Assembly: GCA_015490105.1 (NCBI GenBank)
Contig: WFYK01000181.1
Coordinates: 1-15,710, forward strand
Length of the DNA: 15,710 bases
From: Aquificaceae bacterium
GTDB taxonomy: Bacteria; Aquificota; Aquificia; Aquificales; Aquificaceae
Direction: 5' to 3'
This document shows positions 1 to 6,951 of this stretch, in pieces. Under the pieces are notes generated by a model. It had not been told where the DNA came from, ran no database searches, and worked only from the letters and a program-made list of their open reading frames with translations. Positions within the stretch are counted from its first letter, which is position 1. The number at the start of each line of letters is the position of its first letter. The position numbers and the translations under genes are program-made.

Positions 1-2
1 CT

Positions 3-1736
3 GTATGGTATTGTCAGGATTGTGGGAGCGAAAACGTATTTACCGACGATGACTTTGACAGGGCATACGACAAGATAATCTTCAACCTCATAGCGGACGG
101 AAAGATAGGGCAGGAGTTTAAACCTGAAGAGATAGAAAAGGTCCTTCACTCACCCCACTTTGTCCATCCAGAAATGACGGTTCTGGACTTTTACAAGAAG
201 TTCGTCTTTCACAAGTATCACTCTACAGATATGGACGCTAACTCCCTGAGACTCTTCTTCACCCAAGAGTCTAACCCTATGGCCATGCTTACACCCCACG
301 TTTCCACGAGGGGACTCTATAGGTATGACCCCTCCTCTAAGAAGTGGAAGATGGTCCTCAGGTGTAAAAAGTGCGGTTCCGAAAGGTTGGTTCAAGAGAC
401 TGATGTGCTGGACACATGGTTTTCTTCCGCACTTTGGCCCTTCGGAGTCTTCGGGTGGCCCGAAGAAACACAAGATCTCAAGGCTCTATACCCTACGGAC
501 CTTCTCGTTACAGGCTTTGACATTATCTTCTTCTGGGTAGCTCGAATGATAATGATGGGAAACTATCTAATGAAGGATATTCCTTTCTACGATGTTTACG
601 TCCACGCTCTCGTAAGGGACGAGAAGGGTCAAAAAATGTCCAAAACCAAAGGAAATGTAATAGACCCCCTCGACATAATTGACAGATACGGGGCGGATGC
701 TCTTAGGTTCACCTTGGCGATCTTGACAGTTCAAGGTAGGGATATAAAGCTTTCTGAGAAAAGATTTGAAGGCTACAAGCACTTTGCCAACAAGATTTGG
801 AACGCCTCCAGATACGTTCTTATGAATACGCCCCAAGACTTTGTAGCCCAAATCCCCTACATGGCTCCGTTAAGGGATGAAGACAAGTGGATAATGACGA
901 GACTTTCCGAAACCGCTCAGGAGGTCAACGAGGCCTTAGAACGCTATGAGTTCTCCAGAGCATCCCAAGCTATATACGACTTCTTCTGGTCTGACTTCTG
1001 CGACTGGTATATAGAGTTTTCAAAGGAGAGGGTTTACGCGGAAGTCCCCGAAGAAGAGGAAAAGGAAGAAGAAAGAAGGAGAGTCTTGGCAGAAAAGACT
1101 ACCGCACTTTACACCCTTCACTACGTTCTTGAAAAGGCCCTGAGGATCCTTCATCCTTTCATGCCTTTCATAACAGAAGAGATATGGCAGAAACTTCCCA
1201 TCAGTGACGGGGAAAGCATATCCCTTGCGGAGTTTCCCGAAAAGAAACAGGAAGAAATATTCCCGGAAGAAAAGAGGAGAATAGAACGCTTAAAGGAGAT
1301 AATCTCCGCGATAAGGTCCCTGAGATCCGATCTTCAAATAGAACCTTCAAAGAGGCTAAAAGCTTACTACAGGGTGCAAGGAGAGTCGGAGGAAATAATA
1401 GAGGTGTTCAAAACCCATATCCTCAACTTGGCACGCCTTGAATCTTTCGAAAAGGTTCAGGAGAAACCTTCAGGAACCGTAAGCACCTTTTCCGGGGACG
1501 TAGACATCTTCCTTTCCGTAGAAGGGCACGTGGACGTTGAAAAGCTCCGCCAAAGCTACATAAAGAAACTTGAAAAAGCCAAGAAAGAACTCGAAAGGGT
1601 AGAGAAAAAGCTTTCCAACGAGGAGTTTCTAAAGAAGGCCCCTGACCACGTGGTTGAAAAGGAGAAAAAGATAAAAGAAGAGCTAATCGAAGAAATCTCA
1701 CGAATAGAACGTATCCTTAAAGCGTTAGAAGGATGA
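3..1736 (+). CDS. valS: Valyl-tRNA synthetase, C-terminal 577 residues (5' end outside window)
   Basis: Cytoplasmic class I synthetase that charges tRNA-Val. The frame is open from base 3 with no start codon in the right place, so the gene enters from the left; the ATG at 174 is internal. Seen in order: a first zinc-knuckle half (WYCQDCG, bases 6-26), an unusual stretch of about 100 residues, a second half (CKKCG, from base 363), then DVLDTWFSSALWPF and LVTGFDIIFFWVARMIMMG, which are hallmarks of ValRS, and the KMSK loop as KMSKTKGN (about bases 636-659). A helical anticodon-binding domain follows (HPFMPFITEEIW), and the last 65 or so residues form the Lys/Glu-rich C-terminal coiled coil typical of ValRS. 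The catalytic HIGH motif and most of the CP1 editing domain lie upstream of the window. The stop codon overlaps the rsgA start as ATGA. Identity is certain; the insertion is discussed in the findings. Confidence 0.97.
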   Translation, partial: VWYCQDCGSENVFTDDDFDRAYDKIIFNLIADGKIGQEFKPEEIEKVLHSPHFVHPEMTVLDFYKKFVFHKYHSTDMDANSLRLFFTQESNPMAMLTPHVSTRGLYRYDPSSKKWKMVLRCKKCGSERLVQETDVLDTWFSSALWPFGVFGWPEETQDLKALYPTDLLVTGFDIIFFWVARMIMMGNYLMKDIPFYDVYVHALVRDEKGQKMSKTKGNVIDPLDIIDRYGADALRFTLAILTVQGRDIKLSEKRFEGYKHFANKIWNASRYVLMNTPQDFVAQIPYMAPLRDEDKWIMTRLSETAQEVNEALERYEFSRASQAIYDFFWSDFCDWYIEFSKERVYAEVPEEEEKEEERRRVLAEKTTALYTLHYVLEKALRILHPFMPFITEEIWQKLPISDGESISLAEFPEKKQEEIFPEEKRRIERLKEIISAIRSLRSDLQIEPSKRLKAYYRVQGESEEIIEVFKTHILNLARLESFEKVQEKPSGTVSTFSGDVDIFLSVEGHVDVEKLRQSYIKKLEKAKKELERVEKKLSNEEFLKKAPDHVVEKEKKIKEELIEEISRIERILKALEG

Positions 1737-2614
1737 ACCGGATAGGTATAGTCGTAGAAAGGATCGCCCAGTTTATAGGTGTCATGGTGGAAGGCGATGA
1801 TAAGGTTTACAGGGGAGTTCCTAAGGGGAAGGTTCTTAAAAAGACCAAGATATACGCGGGAGACAGGGTAGCTGGAAAGATAGTAGGGGATGTTTTTTCC
1901 ATAGAGGAGGTTTTTGAAAGGAAGAACGTCCTTGTAAGACCCCCCGTAGCGAACGTAGACAGAACCCTTTGTGTTGTAACCCTAAAAAAACCCGAATTTG
2001 ACAACTATCTTCTCGACAGTCTGCTTGTAGTTTACGAACACGCGGGGACGAGTCCCGCGGTTATATTCAACAAGGTAGATCTTTTAGAGGGCGAAGAATT
2101 ACAGGAGCTACAAGCTTGGGTAAAAACCTATGAAGAAGCGGGCTATCCTGTCATCAAGGTGAGCACTGTAACGGGTGAAGGTATAGAGGACATAAAGGAT
2201 TTAGTAGAGGGTGAGATCTGCATACTTGCGGGACCTTCCGGAGTGGGGAAAAGCTCCATCCTTAAAGCTTTAACCGGTGCGGAACTTAGAACCTCAGAAG
2301 TTAGTGAAAAAACCGAAAGAGGAAGACACACGACCACAGGCGTCAAGCTGATACCCTTCGGGAAAGGATCCTTCTTGGGAGACACCCCCGGATTTTCAAA
2401 GGTAGAAGTTTTAAACTTCGTAAGAAAGAAAGATGTAAAAAACTACTTTGCAGAATTTTCCCGGTTCACCTGCAGGTATCCCGACTGCACACACACTAAG
2501 GAACCTGACTGCGGTGTTAAGGAAGCTCTGAAAGAGGGTAAGCTCAGTTGCGACCGCTTTAAAAGTTACCTGAAGATGATAAAGGAGTATATTGAACTTG
2601 AGTGCCCACAATGA
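1733..2614 (+). CDS. rsgA: Ribosome small-subunit-dependent GTPase A (RsgA/YjeQ/EngC)
   Basis: Late-acting 30S assembly GTPase, 293 residues, a normal length. The circularly permuted order of G motifs identifies it: G4 NKVDL (113-117), G5 STVTGEG (144-150), then G1 GPSGVGKSS (167-175), G2 around RGRHTTT (196-202) and G3 DTPGF (217-221). The His of RGRHTTT matches the position associated with catalysis in this family. The N-terminal 65 or so residues fit the OB fold that contacts 16S rRNA. The C-terminal zinc knuckle is complete (C247, C252, H254, C260). The ATG at 1733 overlaps the valS stop (ATGA), so translation is probably coupled. Its place behind valS fits a translation role. Confidence 0.97.
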   Translation: MNRIGIVVERIAQFIGVMVEGDDKVYRGVPKGKVLKKTKIYAGDRVAGKIVGDVFSIEEVFERKNVLVRPPVANVDRTLCVVTLKKPEFDNYLLDSLLVVYEHAGTSPAVIFNKVDLLEGEELQELQAWVKTYEEAGYPVIKVSTVTGEGIEDIKDLVEGEICILAGPSGVGKSSILKALTGAELRTSEVSEKTERGRHTTTGVKLIPFGKGSFLGDTPGFSKVEVLNFVRKKDVKNYFAEFSRFTCRYPDCTHTKEPDCGVKEALKEGKLSCDRFKSYLKMIKEYIELECPQ

Positions 2615-3534
2615 AGGTTTTTGTGGCAGGCGGAACGGGTTTCGTAGGCAGGCACTTAGTCAGAAGCCTTCTCGAAAAGGGACACGAGGTTTTTCTGGGT
2701 GTCAGAAACATCTCCAAAGCCTATGAACTCTTCGGAGACAAGGTGAAAGCTCAAGAGGTGGACTTTTCCGATAGAAAAGCTGTATCCGAACTTTTAAAGA
2801 CAGTATTGCCCGATGCGGTAATAAATCTGATAGGGATCCTCTACGAGGAAAAGAGTAAAGGTATAACCTTCGAAAAGGTTCACTACCTCTACACTGTTAA
2901 CCTCGCGGACGCCTCCGAAGAGGTTGGGGTTAAAAAGTTTCTCCAAATGAGTGCTTTGGGCACGGACGATCTGGCTCCTTCAAGATACCATCAAACCAAA
3001 CGCTGGGCGGAAAAACATTTGGAGGGTTCAAAGCTCGACTACGCTATCTTCAGACCCTCTATCATAATAGGTCCAGAGCAAAAGCTCTTCCCCGATATGG
3101 ACAAAATAACAAGGATCATCCCGATCGTGGCCCTTCCCGGAGGAGGATCCTATCTTTTCCAGCCAGTAGATGTAAGGGACGTAGTTGAGGCATTTGTGAA
3201 AACGTTAGAAGGGAACATATCGAGAAGGATCCTTCATCTATGCGGGCCTGAGAGGGTATCCTTCAAGAAGTTGCTTCAAGACATATTCTCCTTCTGGAAC
3301 AGAAAGGTTCTTCTAATTCCGCTTCCCAAAAGGATCATGTTCATGACAGGCAAGATCGCGGAAGCCCTGTTAGAACCCCCTCCCTTTTCTTCGGATCAAA
3401 TCTTGATGATGTGGAAGGACAACGTTTGTGAGAGGAACGATCTCAATGAGGTGATAGGGAGGGATCCTATCTCCTACGAGGAGTCTCTAAGATGGGCTTT
3501 GGAGAACTACTCTAAGGGCTATACTATAGGATGA
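2611..3534 (+). CDS. Atypical SDR-family NAD(P)-dependent epimerase/reductase (complex I NDUFA9/39-kDa-like)
   Basis: 307 residues. The N-terminal Rossmann motif GGTGFVG (7-13) binds NAD(P). Ser114 (QMSALG) and YHQTK (126-130) stand where extended SDRs carry the Ser and Tyr-x-x-x-Lys, and FQPVDVRDVVEAF (183-195) is the typical conserved block of the NDUFA9-like/UbiE-neighbour group. The substrate cannot be read from the sequence; homologues are annotated as NADH dehydrogenase subunit or nucleoside-diphosphate-sugar epimerase, and a nucleotide-binding role without turnover is also possible. I chose the ATG at 2611, which overlaps the rsgA stop as ATGA and places the Rossmann strand at the extreme N-terminus as usual; an in-frame GTG at 2602 would add three residues. 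It ends in another ATGA overlap with hemA. It sits in the same window as nuoIJK but far from them, so a complex I link is not shown. Confidence 0.85.
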   Translation: MKVFVAGGTGFVGRHLVRSLLEKGHEVFLGVRNISKAYELFGDKVKAQEVDFSDRKAVSELLKTVLPDAVINLIGILYEEKSKGITFEKVHYLYTVNLADASEEVGVKKFLQMSALGTDDLAPSRYHQTKRWAEKHLEGSKLDYAIFRPSIIIGPEQKLFPDMDKITRIIPIVALPGGGSYLFQPVDVRDVVEAFVKTLEGNISRRILHLCGPERVSFKKLLQDIFSFWNRKVLLIPLPKRIMFMTGKIAEALLEPPPFSSDQILMMWKDNVCERNDLNEVIGRDPISYEESLRWALENYSKGYTIG

Positions 3535-4742
3535 TGAGCCTCAAAATATACGCGGTAGGGGTAAACTTCAAAACCGCACCCGTGGAAGTCAGAGAAAAGC
3601 TCGCTTGCAAGAAAGAGGAGCTAAAGGATCTTCTTGTAGACTTAAAAACTCTTTCCGGGGTTGAAGAACTCTGCATCCTTTCTACCTGCAACAGGGTAGA
3701 GATATACACTTATGCTCAAGAGACGGCTCTTAGAACCCTCGTGGATCTGTTTGTCAAACGCAAGGGCTTCGAAAACGCAAAAACCTACATGTTTACTTAC
3801 GAAGGTGAGGAGGCGGTATTTCACATCTTCAGGGTAGCTTCCAGTCTGGATTCTATGGTCGTGGGAGAGCCTCAGATCGTAGCCCAGTTTAAAGAAGCCT
3901 TTGGAGAGGCAAAAAGTGCTGGAACACTTGGAAAGATTTTGTCAAGATTATTTGAAAAGGCCCTTAGAGCTTCCAAGAGGGTCAGGACGGAAACCGCTAT
4001 AGGGAGGAACGCGGTATCCGTCAGCTACGCGGCTGTAGAACTTGCAAAGAAGATCTTCGGGGATCTCAAAAATGCCCGTGTTTTACTCGTGGGTGCGGGT
4101 GAGATGGGGGAGCTTGCCGCAAATTATTTAAAGAGGCTCGGATCTCAAATATTTATAACTAACAGAACCTATGAAAGGGCCCTTCAGCTTGCCCAAAAGC
4201 TTGAAGGAAACGCTTTGAGGTTTGAGGAACTCCCCAATTACCTACACACCATGGACATAGTCATAGTTTCAACGGGGGCTCCGAACTACGTTATTACGAA
4301 AGAACTCGTGTCTAAGGCTATGAAAAGGAGAGCCTACGAACCCGTCTTCGTTATAGACATTTCCGTTCCGAGAAACGTTGACCCTCAGGTAGGGAAGATA
4401 GAAGAGGTTTTCCTTTACGACATAGATGACCTTAAAGATGTAGTCGAGAAAAACCTAAAGGATAGATTAAAGGAGGCTAAAAAGGCAGATATTATCCTTT
4501 GGGACGAGGTTAAAAAGTTTTCCCTGTGGCTTGAAAGCCTAAAGGCGGAGCCCTACATACTAAAGCTCAAAGAGATCACAAAACCTCACGAAAAGGAAAG
4601 CCCCTACCTTAGAAAGGTTGTTTTCAGGGCTATCCGTGAGATGAAGAGAAATCCTTCCCTTGCACCTATAATATTCAGGATATTTGAGGAGGAGGTGAAG
4701 CATGTCGACGGAAGAAAAAGGTTATCCCATGTCCATAACTGA
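3531..4742 (+). CDS. hemA: Glutamyl-tRNA reductase
   Basis: First committed enzyme of the C5 tetrapyrrole route: NADPH-dependent reduction of glutamyl-tRNA to glutamate-1-semialdehyde, which feeds heme (cytochromes) and siroheme. 403 residues. The catalytic domain has GVNFKTAPVEVREK (10-23) and STCNR (51-55) with nucleophile Cys53; the conserved block FHIFRVASSLDSMVVGEPQI (97-116) includes His98. GRNAVSVSYAAVELAKK (158-174) leads into the NADPH domain with GAGEMG (188-193), TNR (210-212) and IDISVPRNVDP (275-285). A short helical dimerisation domain ends the protein. The start is ATGATG; the first ATG (3531) overlaps the upstream stop, and 3534 is equally possible. The last 41 bases also encode the start of the next gene. 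Confidence 0.97.
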   Translation: MMSLKIYAVGVNFKTAPVEVREKLACKKEELKDLLVDLKTLSGVEELCILSTCNRVEIYTYAQETALRTLVDLFVKRKGFENAKTYMFTYEGEEAVFHIFRVASSLDSMVVGEPQIVAQFKEAFGEAKSAGTLGKILSRLFEKALRASKRVRTETAIGRNAVSVSYAAVELAKKIFGDLKNARVLLVGAGEMGELAANYLKRLGSQIFITNRTYERALQLAQKLEGNALRFEELPNYLHTMDIVIVSTGAPNYVITKELVSKAMKRRAYEPVFVIDISVPRNVDPQVGKIEEVFLYDIDDLKDVVEKNLKDRLKEAKKADIILWDEVKKFSLWLESLKAEPYILKLKEITKPHEKESPYLRKVVFRAIREMKRNPSLAPIIFRIFEEEVKHVDGRKRLSHVHN

Positions 4743-5001
4743 ACTTATGGAAATGGAGGGCGAGCATTCCATAAGAGCTTACATACTGATCAAGGCAGAT
4801 CCGAGGGAGATCCCGTCAATAATGCTTGCTCTGTCTACCTTCGAAGGTGTAAGAACCGCGGACGTGGTAACAGGCCCATACGACATAATAGTCTTCATAG
4901 AGGTTCCCAATCAAGATGAACTGGGGAGGCTCGTGATTAACAAGATTCACTCCTTAGAAGGGGTTAGGGAAGCCCTGACCTGCGTGGTGGTAAGGATATG
5001 A
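4702..5001 (+). CDS. Stand-alone AsnC/Lrp-type ligand-binding (RAM) domain protein
   Basis: 99 residues. From about residue 23 to the end it follows the beta-alpha-beta-beta-alpha-beta pattern of the RAM domain: RAYILIKADP, FEGVRTADVVTGPYDIIVFIEV, then a helix and LEGVREALTCVVV. There is no helix-turn-helix domain, so it is not expected to bind DNA by itself. Such single-domain RAM proteins form dimers and higher rings and bind small effectors, often amino acids; some act as partners of full-length Lrp proteins. The start at 4702 is decided by a very strong GAGGAGGTG ribosome-binding site (about 4686-4696) lying inside hemA. A later ATG at 4729 has no comparable site. The 41-base overlap with hemA suggests coupled expression. 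The ligand is unknown. Confidence 0.85.
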   Translation: MSTEEKGYPMSITELMEMEGEHSIRAYILIKADPREIPSIMLALSTFEGVRTADVVTGPYDIIVFIEVPNQDELGRLVINKIHSLEGVREALTCVVVRI

Positions 5002-5171
5002 ATTTCCCTAAGGTGATCGAAGAAGAAGATAGGGTCATCATTATCTACTCAAACGAACCCATCCATTCCAAAGAGGAGGACGATGGGATAATAATCTTCT
5101 ATTCGAGGGACGGGGATGTGGTTAAGATAATTATTCCCAAGGATGACGAACACTACCTTATCTACCTGTAG
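4998..5171 (+). CDS. Small acidic protein of unknown function, 57 residues (possibly DUF2283-like)
   Basis: A short open frame that fills the gap between the RAM gene and murA. It begins with ATG at 4998, overlapping the RAM stop as ATGA, as the genuine genes in this run do, and ends with TAG at 5169-5171. The protein starts MNFPKVIEEEDRVIIIY and shows alternating beta-strand stretches (RVIIIYS, DGIIIFYS, DVVKIIIP, HYLIYL) separated by acidic turns. The spacing of Asp-Asp-Gly followed by a hydrophobic strand, then a Gly-containing turn and another strand, is reminiscent of DUF2283-type small proteins, but the match is weak and made by eye. No catalytic residues stand out. Without it, about 140 bases before murA would be non-coding inside a run that otherwise has no gaps. 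It overlaps murA by 29 bases. Confidence 0.6.
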   Translation: MNFPKVIEEEDRVIIIYSNEPIHSKEEDDGIIIFYSRDGDVVKIIIPKDDEHYLIYL

Positions 5172-6438
5172 TGTTATAAAGATAGAGGGAGGGAAACCCT
5201 TAAAGGGAAAGGTTAGAATTTCAGGTTCGAAAAACTCCGTCCTACCCCTCCTCTTTTCCACACTTCTTACATCGGATACGTGTCTTATAGAGGATTCACC
5301 AGATCTGCTCGACGTAAAGAACACGGTGGACTTGCTCGAATTTCTGGGTGCCAAAGTTCAAAAAAGCGGGAAAGCTTTGAAGGTTTTTCCCAGAGACGTT
5401 CACTCTTTTCAAACACCGATCGAAACTGTGAGAAAGATGAGGGCGTCCGTTCTCAGTATGGGACCCCTCCTTGCAAGGTTTCAAAGGGCGGTAGTGGGAC
5501 TTCCGGGAGGCTGTTCAATAGGAAAAAGACCCATAGACCAACACCTCAAATTCTTTTCAAAAGCGGGCGCAAAGGTAGAAATAAAAGAAGGCTATATATT
5601 TTTGGAAGTTCCTTACAAAAAACCCGTTGACTTTTCCTTTGACATTATCACCGTTACCGGCACGGAAAACGCTATGCTCTACCTTAGCTCAGTTAAAGGG
5701 AAGAGTGTTCTGAGGAACATAGCCCTTGAGCCCGAGGTTATGGATCTTGCAAGGGCTCTCAGGAAAATGGGGGTAAAGATCTCCTTAAAGGGGCGTGTCA
5801 TGGAGATAGAAGGAAAAGAAGATCTTAGCGGGTTCGTTCACAAGGTTATTCCCGACAGGATAGAGGCAGGGACCTTTATGGTAGCTACGGTGGTCACCGG
5901 AGGTGAGGTGATTATAGAAAATGTCAGACTCGACCATATGGAAGCTGTAGTTGCAAAAATAAGGGAAGTGGGCGGACAGGTAGAAAATTTAGGGAACGGA
6001 AGAGTTGTTGTAAGTAGAAATCTCAAAGATCTAAAGCCTTCTTACGTAGAAACTGCGGAGTATCCGGGCTTTCCCACGGACATGCAAGCCCAGTTCGGGG
6101 TTATGCTCTGCATCGCCAAGGGTAGGTCCGAGATTTATGAGAGGATCTTCGAAAACAGGTTTCAGCACTTTTTTGAGCTGAAGAAGATGGGGGCTAAGGT
6201 GGAGATCAACGGAAGACGGGTATCTATAGAGGGTGTAGATAGACTTAAAGGGGCGAAAGTAAATTCGACGGATCTCAGAGCCTCCGCTTCACTCGTTATA
6301 GCGGGTTTGATAGCGGAAGGAACAACCATCGTTAAGGATGTTCACCACCTTGACAGGGGCTACGAAAGGTTAGAAGAAAAACTAAAGAAGCTGGGAGCCT
6401 CGGTGGAGAGGCTCCGACTGAGCGGTTACGAGATCTGA
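5143..6438 (+). CDS. murA: UDP-N-acetylglucosamine 1-carboxyvinyltransferase
   Basis: First committed step of peptidoglycan synthesis: transfer of enolpyruvate from PEP to UDP-GlcNAc, in the cytoplasm; the family is the target of fosfomycin. 431 residues, about ten more than E. coli MurA, the extra being N-terminal. Visible family features: SGSKNSVLPL with Lys30-Asn31; VRKMRASVLSMGPLLAR (97-113); the flexible loop with PEP-binding Cys124 in GGCSIGKRPIDQH (122-134), so the Cys form and not the Asp form; RIEAGTFMVA; YPGFPTDMQAQF; DLRASASLVIAGLIAEG; and HHLDRGYERLEEKL near the C-terminus. The ATG at 5143 is the only in-frame start before the conserved region and lies inside the preceding small gene, with no good ribosome-binding site, so coupling is likely. 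Its last 13 bases overlap the hsp20 3' end. Confidence 0.97.
   Translation: MTNTTLSTCSVIKIEGGKPLKGKVRISGSKNSVLPLLFSTLLTSDTCLIEDSPDLLDVKNTVDLLEFLGAKVQKSGKALKVFPRDVHSFQTPIETVRKMRASVLSMGPLLARFQRAVVGLPGGCSIGKRPIDQHLKFFSKAGAKVEIKEGYIFLEVPYKKPVDFSFDIITVTGTENAMLYLSSVKGKSVLRNIALEPEVMDLARALRKMGVKISLKGRVMEIEGKEDLSGFVHKVIPDRIEAGTFMVATVVTGGEVIIENVRLDHMEAVVAKIREVGGQVENLGNGRVVVSRNLKDLKPSYVETAEYPGFPTDMQAQFGVMLCIAKGRSEIYERIFENRFQHFFELKKMGAKVEINGRRVSIEGVDRLKGAKVNSTDLRASASLVIAGLIAEGTTIVKDVHHLDRGYERLEEKLKKLGASVERLRLSGYEI
6394..6415 (-). terminator. Candidate hairpin terminator for hsp20, inside the murA 3' end
   Basis: GGAGCCTC (6394-6401) and GAGGCTCC (6408-6415) form a perfect 8-bp stem with a 6-base loop. 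Read on the minus strand, the hairpin begins 10 bases after the hsp20 stop codon and is followed within a few bases by an interrupted T-rich tract (CTTCTTTAGTTTTTCTTC). On the plus strand no T-run follows, so it would work only for hsp20. The tract is broken by other bases and the stem is also murA coding sequence, so this is a candidate only. Confidence 0.45.
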
Positions 6439-6860
6439 ACCTTAGCTTCTTTAGAGACCTTTACTTTGGGTATGCGGACTTCGAGGATACCGTCCTTGTA
6501 TTCCGCTTTAGCTTCTTCCGCCTTTACCTCTACAGGCAGAGGAACAACCCTTTCTATCACTCCGTAGAAGCGTTCTACCCTGTGAACGTTTTCGGTTTTC
6601 TCCTCTCTTTCTTCCTTCCTTTCAGCCTTCAGGTGAAGGGTGTTTTCTTTGATGGTCAGATCTATGTCCTCCTTCTTGACACCGGGAAGTTCTATCTTCA
6701 CTACCACATCCGTATCGGTTTCGTAGATATCTACCGGGGGTGCGAGAACCTGTTCTCTGTCTCCGTAAGCGGGAAGAACATCTTCAAATATTCTGTCAAA
6801 CTCCCTCCTTATTCTTTCAAGTTCCGCTAAAGGATTCCAGATAGCCAATCCTCTCCTCAT
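6426..6860 (-). CDS. Small heat-shock protein, Hsp20/alpha-crystallin family
   Basis: ATP-independent holdase chaperone that assembles into oligomers and keeps unfolding proteins soluble in the cytoplasm. 144 residues, a normal length. A short N-terminal arm (WNPLAELERIRREFDRIFED, typical of bacterial Hsp20) is followed by an alpha-crystallin domain at about 41-132, with DIYETDTDVVVKIELPGV, the EFYGVIERVVPLP-like strand block (written here as RFYGVIERVVPLP) and the signature GILEVRIPK (124-132). The C-terminal I/V-x-I/V anchor is V141-Q-I143. The start is fixed by an excellent AAGGAGGTGA ribosome-binding site on the minus strand (6865-6874). It has its own promoter and converges on murA with a 13-base overlap of coding ends. 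No CIRCE (HrcA) inverted repeat is visible upstream. Confidence 0.96.
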   Translation of the reverse strand: MRRGLAIWNPLAELERIRREFDRIFEDVLPAYGDREQVLAPPVDIYETDTDVVVKIELPGVKKEDIDLTIKENTLHLKAERKEEREEKTENVHRVERFYGVIERVVPLPVEVKAEEAKAEYKDGILEVRIPKVKVSKEAKVQIS

Positions 6861-6893
6861 CGCTTCACCTCCTTACATTAGTTTTCATAAAAA

Positions 6894-6922
6894 ATTTTAG
6901 TCTATTCTTATCAAGTTGTCAA
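6894..6922 (-). promoter_or_regulatory. Sigma-70-type promoter of hsp20
   Basis: On the minus strand a perfect TTGACA -35 (6917-6922) is followed by a 17-base spacer and TAAAAT (6894-6899; five of six matches to TATAAT). This predicts a transcript start near 6887 and a leader of about 26 bases carrying the strong ribosome-binding site. It is the best promoter match in the window. A GC-rich inverted repeat (CCCCC-TC-GGGGG, 6923-6934) abuts the -35. Confidence 0.8.
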
Positions 6923-6942
6923 CCCCCTCGGGGGATTAAAAT
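6916..6942 (+). promoter_or_regulatory. Probable promoter of thrS, divergent from hsp20
   Basis: TTGTCA (6916-6921) resembles a -35 and TAAAAT (6937-6942) a -10, separated by 15 bases, shorter than the optimum of 17. The -35 overlaps that of hsp20 on the other strand by five bases. The predicted transcript start near 6949 leaves almost no leader before the ATG at 6952. The GC-rich inverted repeat lies in the spacer. Confidence 0.5.
6923..6934. repeat. GC-rich inverted repeat CCCCC-TC-GGGGG between divergent promoters
   Basis: A 5-bp perfect inverted repeat with a 2-base centre in an AT-rich gap. It lies beside the hsp20 -35 and within the thrS promoter spacer, where a bound protein could affect both. 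It is not a terminator, since no T-run follows on either strand. The role is unknown; it does not resemble CIRCE. Confidence 0.4.
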
Positions 6943-6951
6943 AAAAGAGCC

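Noticed and set aside
174..176. ATG as the start of valS
   Set aside because: The frame is open upstream to base 3 and encodes the first zinc-knuckle half, so this Met is internal.
24..362. Intein or mobile insertion in valS
   Set aside because: The extra segment lacks Cys/Ser at the left junction with a block-A-like motif and lacks the His-Asn end followed by Cys/Ser/Thr; length is also too short for a typical intein. It reads as an ordinary domain insertion.
2602..2604. GTG as the start of the epimerase gene
   Set aside because: It adds three residues before the Rossmann strand and lacks the ATGA overlap seen at neighbouring junctions; ATG 2611 fits better, though it cannot be excluded.
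2834..3467. Cluster of GGATCC sites (four in the epimerase gene, eight counted in the window)
   Set aside because: Somewhat more than random expectation, but explained by frequent AGG-ATC-CT codon contexts; no spacing pattern or strand bias seen.
6861..6951. CIRCE or other known heat-shock operator upstream of hsp20
   Set aside because: No TTAGCACTC-type repeat or its complement is present; only the unrelated GC-rich repeat.
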